A DNA stretch of 51,203 nt from Candidatus Gastranaerophilales bacterium (GCA_900769355.1 CAAGGG010000049.1:1-51203), one strand, 5' to 3'. Shown: positions 42,180 through 50,238, counted from the stretch's first letter. Made by a program: numbers and translations. Notes: a model not told the origin generated them from the sequence alone.

Positions 42180-42851
42180 CTAATAAAGCACGCCAGAATC
42201 CAAAATATTTTGAACTTCGTTATTCATAATCGTATGAATCTCGTTGACCGATTTTGTACCATCAATACTAATAAAATTATACTCAGATTTCATTTTGTCG
42301 TACTGCTCAAGACACTTGTTCTGATAAATTTCAAAACTTTTATAGAAATCTGTCGAAAATCCGACATCACGCCCACTTTCGTAGTAATTCAAACCTGTCG
42401 TCCCAATAATTCTTTTCAACAAAACATCAACCGGCATATCAAGATAGAACACCAAATCAGGCTCAGGCGCGTAATCATAAAGATTTTTAACCCATTCTAT
42501 ATCTTGACCTCGAACAACATCGCGCGCAAGTGCCGTGTAATAATATCTGTCCAAAAGCACAATAAATCCCGATTTCAAAGCAGGTATAATCTGGTTTTCC
42601 AACCTATCTGCAAAATCTGCGGCATACAAAAGGCTATATGTCGTTGCATTTAGCAAGTTTCGTTCTTTTGCATCATCAATCACACCGGCAATAAGTCTTG
42701 AAGTTTTCCACTCGGAAACCATTACACCATAAGATTTTGCCTGAATTGATTTCTTCAAAAGCTCCAATTGGGTAGACTTTCCTGAGCCGTCTGTACCTTC
42801 AATTACCACAAGTAAACCTTCATATCCGTGTTTTGTCTTGAATTGTCCCAT
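42180..42851 (-). CDS. Thymidylate-kinase-like protein, copy 2
   Basis: The 223-residue protein has the dTMP kinase plan: P-loop EGTDGSGKSTQLELL near 18-32, DRYYYTALARD near 105-115 and DLVFYLDMP near 133. It is 45-50% like its upstream neighbour by eye (shared SEW/TEW, YAADFADRL/HAVDFADRL). Its ATG overlaps the stop of that gene by one base (TAATG). dTMP kinase makes dTDP for DNA synthesis. The usual bacterial P-loop EGGEGSGKST is changed in both copies, so another nucleotide monophosphate is possible. Confidence 0.8.
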   Translation of the reverse strand: MGQFKTKHGYEGLLVVIEGTDGSGKSTQLELLKKSIQAKSYGVMVSEWKTSRLIAGVIDDAKERNLLNATTYSLLYAADFADRLENQIIPALKSGFIVLLDRYYYTALARDVVRGQDIEWVKNLYDYAPEPDLVFYLDMPVDVLLKRIIGTTGLNYYESGRDVGFSTDFYKSFEIYQNKCLEQYDKMKSEYNFISIDGTKSVNEIHTIMNNEVQNILDSGVLY

Positions 42852-43525
42852 TATAAGTTTACTCCTTTTTGAGCCAAAACCTCTTTCAGCATTTCTCTTA
42901 TTCTAACCTGTTTTGAATGGATTGAATCCATTGCATCGAGTTCAACAAGTCCGAATTCATCGACCATTTGTTTGTATTCTTTAACAACACGACCTTGAAA
43001 AATCATATAACTTTCATAAGGATCATTACTCAATTTCAAATCCATGCCAGCCTCGTAGAATTTTGGGGCACGGTTTGCACAAATTCTTGCCATTGAATCT
43101 TTCGGATCAATATCAAAATATATTGCCAAATCAGGCTTTATCGCAAAACTGTAAACATTTCGAACCCAATTTGGTTCAACACCACGCGCCACATCTCTTG
43201 CAAAAGCGGTGTATGCATATCTATCAGCCAAAACGATAAAACCGGCCTTTAAAGCAGGAGCAATAACTTGTTTCAACCTATCAGCAAAATCAACAGCATG
43301 CAAAAGCGAAAACGTTCTGGGAGAAAGCATATTTTTCTTCTTTGCTAATTTTGTTGTCTGACTGATTAATTCTGAAGAATTCCACTCGGTAAAAATCACA
43401 TCTTGCCCGATTGATTTTAGCCAATCTCTTAAAAGTGCAAGCTGCGTAGATTTCCCGGAACCGTCAATTCCTTCAACGCAAATTAAAGTTCCGCTATAAT
43501 TGTGTTCCGTCAAGAGTTTAGACAA
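42851..43525 (-). CDS. Thymidylate-kinase-like protein, copy 1
   Basis: The 224-residue protein has P-loop EGIDGSGKSTQLALL near 18-32, DRYAYTAFARDVARG near 106-120 and DLAIYFDIDPKDSM near 134. It is a tandem paralogue of the gene that follows it without a gap. It starts at TTG behind AAAGGAG, which also overlaps the end of the upstream HD-domain gene (three bases apart). Which copy, if either, is the true dTMP kinase is not clear; they may form a heterodimer. Confidence 0.8.
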   Translation of the reverse strand: MSKLLTEHNYSGTLICVEGIDGSGKSTQLALLRDWLKSIGQDVIFTEWNSSELISQTTKLAKKKNMLSPRTFSLLHAVDFADRLKQVIAPALKAGFIVLADRYAYTAFARDVARGVEPNWVRNVYSFAIKPDLAIYFDIDPKDSMARICANRAPKFYEAGMDLKLSNDPYESYMIFQGRVVKEYKQMVDEFGLVELDAMDSIHSKQVRIREMLKEVLAQKGVNL

Positions 43526-43528
43526 TTT

Positions 43529-44368
43529 TTACACTCCTTTTTCTAAAAGATGTACATTGATTTTACCGAATTTTGCCGACAAATTATCCACGATATGTAT
43601 AAAATAAAGTTCCGGTTCCAAATCCTTTTGATCCAAATCAATAATTGCGCCCCAGTCACTTCTGCCGTGGTGAGCTGCAATCATTTTAGCAACTTCTTTA
43701 AACCCATTTGTCATACAAATCGAAAAGCCATATTGCGAATGAGTAAGCCATTCTTTTCGGAAGTTTTCATCGTAATCAATTGTACCATTTTCGACATCAA
43801 TTGTGTACTCAAAAATCTTTCCGATATCGTGCAACATACAAGCCGCCATTATGTTGTCACGATTAAATTTGTAATCCGAAAGCTCAATATTGGTTTCTGC
43901 ATATCTCAAACATTCAAGCGTATGAACCATAAGCCCGCCAATATAGTTGTGATGCATCATTTTCGCCGCCGGAGAAACTTTAATTTTGTCCTTGTGTTCC
44001 GCAAAATACTGAGCTAAAAACGTATTCAATTTTTCGTCCTTAATTGAATCAATATAAGCAACAAGTTCAGCGTAAACCTTTTCTCGTTCAGCTTCATCAA
44101 GTCCTGTTTTTGCCTCTTTTACAACCGACAGAGCCGACACAAGGCAATTGTTATAACGCTCATTAAAACTTGCAGAAACAATTCTGACAATGTTCCCAAT
44201 TCTAAAAACCTTGCTATCAAATCGGTTTAAGGTTTCTTCCCACAAAATACAGTTCAAAGTTGTGTTATCTTCAAGATTTTTAAGTTGAAGTTTTCCCATT
44301 TTTGTACCGGCTTTTGTATCGCCAATTGAAAATAATACTATTTCATAATCTACATCTGTGCTGTACAT
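43529..44368 (-). CDS. OB-fold/HD-domain 3'-5' exoribonuclease, YhaM-like
   Basis: The 279-residue protein has an N-terminal OB fold (about 15-85: GDTKAGTKMGKLQLKN, FRIGNIVRIVSASFNE) and a C-terminal HD phosphohydrolase domain. The metal ligands lie in GGLMVHTLECL near 147-157, MLHDIGKIFEY near 180-190, and AAHHGRSDWG near 232-241. This is the YhaM/CBF1 architecture, an exonuclease for RNA and single-stranded DNA. It is the first gene of a minus-strand chain with the two kinase-like genes. AAGGAA precedes the ATG. Confidence 0.88.
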   Translation of the reverse strand: MYSTDVDYEIVLFSIGDTKAGTKMGKLQLKNLEDNTTLNCILWEETLNRFDSKVFRIGNIVRIVSASFNERYNNCLVSALSVVKEAKTGLDEAEREKVYAELVAYIDSIKDEKLNTFLAQYFAEHKDKIKVSPAAKMMHHNYIGGLMVHTLECLRYAETNIELSDYKFNRDNIMAACMLHDIGKIFEYTIDVENGTIDYDENFRKEWLTHSQYGFSICMTNGFKEVAKMIAAHHGRSDWGAIIDLDQKDLEPELYFIHIVDNLSAKFGKINVHLLEKGV

Positions 44369-44399
44369 ATTTGTTTCCTTGTTTTTACTGTTTCCTTGT

Positions 44400-44420
44400 G
44401 TCAGGCAGTGCCTGACTTAC
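44400..44420 (-). repeat. Family B REP-like palindrome
   Basis: GTCAGGCA and TGCCTGAC arms are followed by TTAC (variant of CTAC). Confidence 0.65.
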
Positions 44421-44453
44421 ATTTCTTTGCTCTTTAAGGTTTAGACTTTTGAT

Positions 44454-44477
44454 GTTGGGCTAGAAAGCCCAACCTAC
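44454..44477 (-). repeat. Family B REP-like palindrome
   Basis: GTTGGGCT and AGCCCAAC arms are followed by CTAC; the cleanest copy. It lies 33 bases after the previous palindrome, in the same orientation. Confidence 0.8.
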
Positions 44478-44479
44478 TT

Positions 44480-44538
44480 TCTTAGCTGCTTCGCTTCCTA
44501 GCTTCTTAGCCGCTTTGCATCTTGTCTGCTTAGCTGCC
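44480..44538. repeat. Family A interspersed repeat, copy 8
   Basis: CTTAGCTGCTTCGCTTCCTA, then GCTTCTTAGCCGCTTTGCATCTTG and CTGCTTAGCTGCC. It directly abuts the ilvC stop codon. Confidence 0.75.
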
Positions 44539-45564
44539 TTAGTTTCTGCTTCTGTCGATAATCTTATTATCGTTGCCCCAAACGAATGAAGAGCGGATTT
44601 CTGCACCAACTTTTTCTATCAAGTGATCAGCATTTTCTTTTCTCAATTCGTTGAACTTTTTGCAACCTGTTTCCATTTCATTCAAAAATTCATCGGCAAA
44701 AGCACCGCTTTGAATATCTTTCAACAAGTCTTTCATAGCTTTTCGAGATTGCTCACCGATAACTTTTGGCCCACGTGTCATATCGCCGTATTCAGCCGTA
44801 TTTGAAATCGAATATCTCATATCTGCCAAACCGCCTTGGTTAATCAAGTCAACCAAAAGTTTCATTTCGTGCAAAACCTCAAAATAAGCCATATATGGTG
44901 AATATCCTGCATCTACAAGGACTTCAAAACCTGTTTTTATAAGAGCAGAAACGCCACCGCAAATCACAGCTTGTTCACCAAACAAATCAGTTTCTGTTTC
45001 TTCCTTGAAAGTTGTTTCGATAATTCCTGCACGCCCTGCACCGATTGCTGATGCGTAAGACAATGCAACTTCTTTTGAATTACCTGATGGATCTTGATAC
45101 ACCGCAATTAATGACGGAACCCCACGACCGATTTGAAATTCGCTTCTAACAGTATGTCCAGGACCTTTTGGTGCAACCATAATTACATTTACACCTTCCG
45201 GAGCAACAATTTTTTTGTAGTGAATATTAAACCCGTGAGAAAACATCAAATACTGGCCTTTTTTCATATAAGGTTTAATTTGTTCTTCATAAACTTTCGC
45301 CTGAATTTCGTCAGGAATAAGGATTTGAATAATATCTGCATCTTTAACAGCGTCCTCAATAGACATCGTCTTAAACCCATAATCACGAGCCTTAACGTCA
45401 GATTTTCCGCCAAGTCTTAGCCCCAAAACGACGTCACAACCCGAATCTTTCAAATTCATTGACTGCCCGTAACCTTGTGAGCCAAACCCGATAACTGCGA
45501 TTTTCTTTGATTTAATCAAATTTTTGTTAATATCTTTGTCCAAATAAATATGTAATTTACTCAT
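44539..45564 (-). CDS. ilvC: Ketol-acid reductoisomerase
   Basis: IlvC isomerises and reduces acetolactate or acetohydroxybutyrate, the second step of valine, leucine and isoleucine synthesis. The 341-residue class I enzyme has IGFGSQGYGQSMNLKDSG near 26-43 (NADP site), GPGHTVRSEF near 134, and DLFGEQAVICGG near 191 and FEVLHEMKLLVDLI near 227 with the metal-binding acidic residues. The short C-terminal tail (DNKIIDRSRN) is usual. GAGGCGG precedes the ATG. No other ilv gene is near. Confidence 0.97.
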   Translation of the reverse strand: MSKLHIYLDKDINKNLIKSKKIAVIGFGSQGYGQSMNLKDSGCDVVLGLRLGGKSDVKARDYGFKTMSIEDAVKDADIIQILIPDEIQAKVYEEQIKPYMKKGQYLMFSHGFNIHYKKIVAPEGVNVIMVAPKGPGHTVRSEFQIGRGVPSLIAVYQDPSGNSKEVALSYASAIGAGRAGIIETTFKEETETDLFGEQAVICGGVSALIKTGFEVLVDAGYSPYMAYFEVLHEMKLLVDLINQGGLADMRYSISNTAEYGDMTRGPKVIGEQSRKAMKDLLKDIQSGAFADEFLNEMETGCKKFNELRKENADHLIEKVGAEIRSSFVWGNDNKIIDRSRN

Positions 45565-45636
45565 ATTCCGCCTCTTTTCGTTTAACCAATTTTAGCACAA
45601 AAATATTGAATAATAGTATAGGAATGAAAATTTTTA

Positions 45637-45645
45637 TGCTATTAT
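45637..45645 (+). promoter_or_regulatory. Extended -10 promoter of zupT
   Basis: TGC-TATTAT in the context TTTTATGCTATTATG lies 25 bases before the zupT start; AAAGGA lies between. No -35 is evident. Confidence 0.5.
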
Positions 45646-45669
45646 GATTTTGAAAGGAATTAGAAATTA

Positions 45670-46470
45670 ATGATTATACCAAATAACTTTGCCCCAGCAA
45701 TGCTAATAACACTATTTGCCGGTCTATCAACTGCAATCGGTGGCGGTATTGCATTTATTGTAAAAAAAGATAACTTAAAGGCACTATCTGTCGGACTCGG
45801 ATTTTCAGCCGGCGTAATGGTGTTTGTATCATTTATGGATATGTTGCCGGAAGCCGGAAAGCTTTTGGCTCAACACTTCCCGACAACTCACGAGTGGTTG
45901 ACTCTTGCAGGATTTGTAGCGGGTTTAATTGTTGCAATCCTGATTGACTACTTTTTGCCGGATCACATCGACACAGAAGACGTATTGCACCCTGACGGCC
46001 CCGCACATAGAAATTACCGCATAAAAAGAGCCGGAATTTTTACCGCAATCGCAATTTGCGTCCACAATTTTCCGGAAGGTATGGCGACATTTTTCACAAC
46101 AACCCAAAACATCACTTTGGGCTTGTCAGTCGGACTTGCAATTGCAATCCATAATATTCCGGAAGGTATCGCTGTTGCTTTACCGATGTATCACGTAACA
46201 GGCAAAAAACGCTATGCAATGCTATACGCAGCACTTTCAGGGATTACAGAACCTATCGGAGCTTTAGTTGGAATGTTTATTTTCGGCTTATTCTTGCCAC
46301 AAGTTTTGGTTGGTGCTTTAATGGCTGCCGTTGCAGGTATTATGATTTACATCTCATTTGATACCTTGTTACCGCTTGCAAAAGAATACGGCGACTGGCA
46401 CCAATCTATCGTCGGAATTCTATCAGGAATTTTAGTAATTTGGGTTAGCTTAATCCTTATCGGGGGCTAG
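45670..46470 (+). CDS. zupT: ZIP-family zinc transporter ZupT
   Basis: The 266-residue inner-membrane protein has eight hydrophobic segments and the ZIP metal-transport motifs HNFPEGMATFF near 135-145 and IHNIPEGIAVALP near 160-172. It imports zinc and probably other divalent metals such as iron or manganese. A hydrophilic loop with D/H residues (about 98-115) separates segments 3 and 4. No zinc regulator is adjacent. Confidence 0.93.
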   Translation: MIIPNNFAPAMLITLFAGLSTAIGGGIAFIVKKDNLKALSVGLGFSAGVMVFVSFMDMLPEAGKLLAQHFPTTHEWLTLAGFVAGLIVAILIDYFLPDHIDTEDVLHPDGPAHRNYRIKRAGIFTAIAICVHNFPEGMATFFTTTQNITLGLSVGLAIAIHNIPEGIAVALPMYHVTGKKRYAMLYAALSGITEPIGALVGMFIFGLFLPQVLVGALMAAVAGIMIYISFDTLLPLAKEYGDWHQSIVGILSGILVIWVSLILIGG

Positions 46471-46532
46471 ACTCAGGCAACAATTTTATAGCTCAAATTC
46501 AAGTTATAAAACAGTTCAAGAAAGTGAGAAAA

Positions 46533-47600
46533 ATGAATTTATCAAACTTATTTGATTTAGGCAGAAATTTATACGCATTGCCTGCATACAACGACAAAAG
46601 CGGACTTGCACCAATGCCGTTGCGCTACTTTTTTGAACTGACTTATCGCTGCAATTTGAATTGTCCATACTGCTATGTCGGCGACGATAGAAAAAAAAAC
46701 GAACTCACAACTGACGAGTGGTTTAAAATTATCGACCAAATCCCTTGGTATTCATTTGTGACGCTTGTTGGCGGTGAACCGCTTATCAGAAAAGATTTCA
46801 TCGATATTTTAATGCAAACCGCAAAAAAAACTTACGGCAAACTAAATGTTGTTTCCAACGGAATTTTAATAAATGATGAAATTATTGATGCCTTCATCAA
46901 AAGCAAAATGATGCTTTTATCAGTGTCACTCGACGGCTTTGGGCAAAATCACGACCTTAATCGTGGCAAAGACGGAATTTGGGACAAAATTATGAATAAT
47001 TTTGACAACATGAATTCTCGCCAAAAGCGTCCTATGATTGACATTAAGACTATTGTTTTAAAAAATAATCTTGATGATTTAGTCAAACTTTACAAAATGT
47101 GCAACGAGAAAAAGTTCAATTTCCTTTCAATTTCTTTCTTGCGCAACAACAATTTAAAACAAAATTCAGTGCTATTTGATAGTTTTGTACCGGAATTCAA
47201 TGCAAATTATCCGATAGAAAAATATTTTGATATGGAGCATTTCAAAGAGGTTTACAAAGAATTGGACTCATTAAGCAAGCATTCTAATGTAAAAATCAGG
47301 TTTTCACCAAAATTTGAATACTCACAAAATCCGCTTGCAAAGATTGAAGAATTTTTTAATACTCCTGCTGACAAGCCTGTTGCAGAGATTTACAAACCTT
47401 GTATGTACCCGTATTCAAATATGATGATTAACCCACAAGGCGATGTTTATCCGTGCCTTTCACAAAAAATCGGGAATGTTCGGGATATGTCGATTAAAGA
47501 AGTTTTTAATCTTCCGCATTACAGATGTTTCCGCAAAAACCTACACGCCGCAAAAGTTTTCGGAGCTTGTCAAATGTGCTGTGAACTTTGCGTGAAATAA
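46533..47600 (+). CDS. Radical SAM/SPASM-domain protein
   Basis: From the ATG at 46533 (a GTG at 46524 is an alternative) the product is 355 residues. It begins with the radical SAM cluster site CNLNCPYC near 38-45, then TLVGGEPLIRKD near 80. It ends in a SPASM-type region (PQGDVYPCLSQKIGNV, then a C-terminal CQMCCELC cluster) that binds a second iron-sulfur centre. Such proteins modify peptides or proteins, or mature enzymes. No small precursor-peptide gene is visible next to it, so the substrate is unknown. It is followed by a terminator. Confidence 0.85.
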   Translation: MNLSNLFDLGRNLYALPAYNDKSGLAPMPLRYFFELTYRCNLNCPYCYVGDDRKKNELTTDEWFKIIDQIPWYSFVTLVGGEPLIRKDFIDILMQTAKKTYGKLNVVSNGILINDEIIDAFIKSKMMLLSVSLDGFGQNHDLNRGKDGIWDKIMNNFDNMNSRQKRPMIDIKTIVLKNNLDDLVKLYKMCNEKKFNFLSISFLRNNNLKQNSVLFDSFVPEFNANYPIEKYFDMEHFKEVYKELDSLSKHSNVKIRFSPKFEYSQNPLAKIEEFFNTPADKPVAEIYKPCMYPYSNMMINPQGDVYPCLSQKIGNVRDMSIKEVFNLPHYRCFRKNLHAAKVFGACQMCCELCVK

Positions 47601-47673
47601 GCATACAATTATTATCAGAATAACATAGAATTCCCAGCCTTCACCTATTGACGAGAACATGACTCAGAAATAA

Positions 47674-47704
47674 AAAAGAACCGCCGGAATGACGGTTCTT
47701 TTAA
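47674..47704 (+). terminator. Rho-independent terminator after the radical SAM gene
   Basis: AAAAGAACCG and CGGTTCTTTT arms with a short loop. It stops transcription before the repeat array and the opposing ribosomal genes. Confidence 0.9.
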
Positions 47705-47720
47705 GCTTTTGTACATCTCA

Positions 47721-47950
47721 CCAACACCTGATGGGCGAGTGGAGCGGCTACGCAACCTACGAAGTAATTTAACATTCCTTCATTTCCAACACCTGATGGG
47801 CGGGTGGAGCGGCTACGCTCCTTACGAAGTCATTTAACATTCCTTCATTTCAACACCTGATGGGCGGGTGGAGGGCTACGCTCCTTACGAAGTCATTTAA
47901 CATTCCTTCATTTCCAACACCTGATGGGCGGGTGGAGCGGCACGCTCCTA
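47721..47950. repeat. Family C tandem array, four units of about 65 bases
   Basis: Units begin near 47721, 47786, 47850 and 47914. Each holds CACCTGATGGGCGGGTGGAG, the GGAGCG-GCTA-CGCTCC hairpin and an ACGAAGTCATTTAACATTCC spacer. Unit 3 lacks two hairpin bases. Unit 4 is cut at the hairpin, where its last bases are the TAG stop of rplR. With the terminator before it, it fills the 347-base gap between the radical SAM gene and rplR. Confidence 0.92.
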
Positions 47951-48316
47951 GAACATTAAGCCAGCTTCTCTAGCTGCATCAGCCAAGGCTGCAACACGAC
48001 CATGGTATAAGAAACCGCCACGATCAAATACTACACATTCAATGCCTTTAACTTTTGCTTTTTTAGCAATTTCTTCGCCAACAAGTTTTGCAGCTTCAAT
48101 GTTTCCACCGTGAGCCAATTTTTCTTTCAATTCTTTGTCGTTTGAAGATGCTGATGCCAAAGTTACATGATTGTCATCATCAATCAATTGAGCATAGATA
48201 TGTTTTGTACTTCTGTAAACAGCCAATCTAGGGAATTCAGCAGTTCCAGCCAATTTAACCCTAATTGTTTTATGTCTTTTTTGTACTTTTGGTTTTCTAA
48301 TTTCTTGTTTAATCAT
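47948..48316 (-). CDS. rplR: 50S ribosomal protein L18
   Basis: L18 binds 5S rRNA together with L5. The 122-residue product has KRHKTIRVKLAGTAEFPRLA near 13-32, the STKHIYAQLIDD strand and the C-terminal GGFLYHGRVAALADAAREAG that marks the family. It follows rplF as in the spc operon but across 229 bases. The next gene expected, rpsE, is absent; the repeat array lies there instead. The TAG stop is the first triplet of a family C hairpin. AAAGGA precedes the ATG. Confidence 0.96.
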   Translation of the reverse strand: MIKQEIRKPKVQKRHKTIRVKLAGTAEFPRLAVYRSTKHIYAQLIDDDNHVTLASASSNDKELKEKLAHGGNIEAAKLVGEEIAKKAKVKGIECVVFDRGGFLYHGRVAALADAAREAGLMF

Positions 48317-48545
48317 TTTATTTTCCTTTCTTACTGCTTTAACGGGCTTTCAACCCTCCGCATGTAATTCTATCTATATCATACCCCACCTCGAAATCAA
48401 AGATTTCGGTCCTCCCACAAGGGGTGGACATAAAGTTTCAAACGCTATCATTAAAAACTTTTGGCAAGATACAATTTTCAAAAGATACCGAATCAACTTC
48501 GGTATAAGATAAACGCAAGGTTCCTCAGCGTCACCTACACCTATC
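48317..48545. other. Spacer between rplF and rplR with hairpins
   Basis: Holds CGAAATC/GATTTCG arms inside a CCACC...GGTGG frame (about 48384-48427) and TACCGA/TCGGTA arms (about 48486-48504). In a compact spc operon this gap is a few bases; here it is repeat-like non-coding sequence. No gene is visible. Confidence 0.6.
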
Positions 48546-49085
48546 TTATTTTTTACCAGCTTTACCAGCTTTACGTCTGATGTGTTCGCCTTCGTATCTA
48601 ACACCTTTTCCTTTGTAAACTTCAGGAGGTCTTTTTGATCTGATGAAAGCTGCTACGTCGCCAACTGTTTGCTTGTTAGCACCTTTTACAGAAATTTTTG
48701 TGTTAGCTTCAACAGAAATTGTAATTCCTTCTGGTGGCTCAACGATTACAGGGTGAGAATAACCCAATGCAAGGTTAAGGTTTTTACCTTCCATGCTAGC
48801 TCTGTAACCAACACCTTGGATTTCCAATCTCTTTTCGAACAAGTGAGTTACACCATGTACTGCGTTAGCAATCAAAGTTCTGAACAAACCAAACAAAGCG
48901 TCAGTTTCTCTTGAATCGCCAACTTTTGATAATACAACGTGATTATCTTCGATTTTTACAGCAATTTCAGGTCTAACAGTAACTGTTTCAGTTCCGTTAG
49001 GTCCTTTAATTGTAACAACATGTCCATCTATTTTTACTTCAACTCCGTTAGGAATTTCGATAGGTTTTTTACCAATACGTGACAT
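48546..49085 (-). CDS. rplF: 50S ribosomal protein L6
   Basis: L6 lies at the base of the L7/L12 stalk. The 179-residue product starts MSRIGKKPIEIPNGVEV at 49085, with AAGGAGAAA upstream. It has two L6 repeats and the C-terminal signature VAAFIRSKRPPEVYKGKGVR, then a basic tail. An upstream open extension to 49214 is ignored because it contains no L6 sequence. Confidence 0.96.
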   Translation of the reverse strand: MSRIGKKPIEIPNGVEVKIDGHVVTIKGPNGTETVTVRPEIAVKIEDNHVVLSKVGDSRETDALFGLFRTLIANAVHGVTHLFEKRLEIQGVGYRASMEGKNLNLALGYSHPVIVEPPEGITISVEANTKISVKGANKQTVGDVAAFIRSKRPPEVYKGKGVRYEGEHIRRKAGKAGKK

Positions 49086-49271
49086 TTTAATTTTCTCCTT
49101 TTGGTATATTATGTACTTTTTCCAAACTTTTCTACCAATTATGTTTGGATTTTGTAAAAAGTGAATAGTGAGAAGTGAAAAGTTCAAATCGGTGCTTCGC
49201 ACAAATATAAACATAGTTTCAACTCATACAATACTCACCTTTTTGCGAAGTCATAGACCTTTCTCCAAGAC

Positions 49272-49309
49272 CCAACACCTGATGGGTGGGTGGAGCGGCT
49301 ACGCTCCTA
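49272..49309. repeat. Family C hairpin at the rpsH stop
   Basis: CACCTGATGGGTGGGTGGAG and the GGAGCG-GCTA-CGCTCC hairpin. Read on the minus strand, the TAG stop of rpsH runs straight into GAGCG of the stem. Confidence 0.85.
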
Positions 49310-49705
49310 ATATACGTAGCAAAGAACTTCGCCGCCGATGTTTTCTTTACGAGCTTTTCTGTCTGTTAATAGACCTTTGCTTGTAGAAACAATAGCAATG
49401 CCCATACCACCCAATACTTTTGGAAGGTCTTTAGCTTTGCTGTAATTTCTCAAACCTGGTTTAGAAATTCTTTCTAATTTAGTGATAATAGGTTTGTGTT
49501 TAGCATCGTATTTCAAAGTAATTTCAAGAACATTGAACTTACCATCAGCTTTAACGATGTAATCAGAAATGAAACCTTCTTCTTTCAACAACTTAGCTAA
49601 TTGTTCTTTCAATTTAGAAGCCGGCATAGAAACTGTTTCGTGAGCAACCATACTAGCATTTCTGATTCTTGTTAGCATATCTGCTATCGGATCTGTCATT
49701 GACAT
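49307..49705 (-). CDS. rpsH: 30S ribosomal protein S8
   Basis: S8 binds the centre of 16S rRNA and represses the spc operon in other bacteria. The 132-residue product has MTDPIADMLTRIRNA at the start and KGLLTDRKARKENIGGEVLC at the end, with a full family length. It is 548 bases from rpsN rather than a few bases. Its own promoter lies at 49828-49856. AAAGGA precedes the ATG. Confidence 0.97.
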   Translation of the reverse strand: MSMTDPIADMLTRIRNASMVAHETVSMPASKLKEQLAKLLKEEGFISDYIVKADGKFNVLEITLKYDAKHKPIITKLERISKPGLRNYSKAKDLPKVLGGMGIAIVSTSKGLLTDRKARKENIGGEVLCYVY

Positions 49706-49827
49706 AATATATTCCTTTACTCTTGCGGACTTACTGACCTTTGTCAGCAGTATCCAATCTACTCGTCACTTGTCGAATTAATTTTTGCTCCACACTCGGG
49801 AACGTCTTTCGATAGTCTGACAAGTTG

Positions 49828-49856
49828 ATATTAGCATGAAACAGGCAAATTTGCAA
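49828..49856 (-). promoter_or_regulatory. Sigma-70-type promoter of rpsH-rplF-rplR
   Basis: On the minus strand TTGCAA (49856-49851), a 17-base spacer ending TGC, then TAATAT (49833-49828). The extended -10 resembles that of the thioredoxin gene. It implies a separate transcript for these three genes, with a leader of about 115 bases holding a CTGAC/GTCAG hairpin near 49738. Confidence 0.7.
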
Positions 49857-49893
49857 GAAGTTAATTACGAAACATTAACATTAAATTAGGTAG

Positions 49894-49916
49894 GGTGCAA
49901 AAAATTTGCACCCTAG
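49894..49916. other. Hairpin without T run
   Basis: AGGGTGCAAA pairs with TTTGCACCCT just after the fragment at 49924. No T run follows on either strand, so it is not a standard terminator. Confidence 0.5.
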
Positions 49917-49923
49917 AAAAAAC

Positions 49924-50055
49924 TATTAATAATCCATATTCCAACCATTTTGCATTAAATGTTCTACAAATTTAGGAGATACCTTATCAAAAGCAATTGA
50001 TTCTAAATAACTTGTACTTTTAGAATTTTCAGTAAAAATCTTACTTTTAATACGG
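49924..50055 (-). pseudogene. Orphan C-terminal fragment ending HLMQNGWNMDY
   Basis: An open frame of about 43 residues without a start codon. The last 11 residues nearly match the fragment at 33892 (HLMSNGWKMDY). The preceding SPKFVEHLM also aligns with SSESLVHLM. Probably the 3' remnant of a gene from the same family, stranded in the spacer between rpsN and rpsH. Confidence 0.45.
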
Positions 50056-50095
50056 ACTTAACGCCTTGTTGTCCTAGCGTCCTTTATATTTAAAC

Positions 50096-50127
50096 ACCAA
50101 AAAAGACCGCATCCCTCGGTCTTTTGG
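50096..50127 (-). terminator. Terminator between rpsN and rpsH
   Basis: AAAAGACCG pairs with CGGTCTTTT. On the minus strand the stem is followed by TTTTTT. It lies about 130 bases after the rpsN stop, inside what is normally one operon. Confidence 0.8.
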
Positions 50128-50238
50128 TTATTTATATATTTTATTTTTCTAATTGTAACAGCTCGCCGGAACTTACCTCACAATTACACACACTGCAATA
50201 CTCAAAGCACACCCCATAACAAACGTTTGCTTAATGGG

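Noticed and set aside
46533..47600. RiPP (sactipeptide-type) biosynthesis locus
   Set aside because: A SPASM protein is present, but no precursor peptide, transporter or protease gene is visible within the flanking spacers.
47721..47950. Possible CRISPR array
   Set aside because: The whole ~65-base unit repeats, including the part that would be the spacer, and no cas genes are present; it is a tandem repeat.
48546..49214. N-terminal extension of L6 to 49214
   Set aside because: The extra 43 residues have no L6 similarity; the ATG at 49085 has AAGGAG and the family start MSRIGKKPI.
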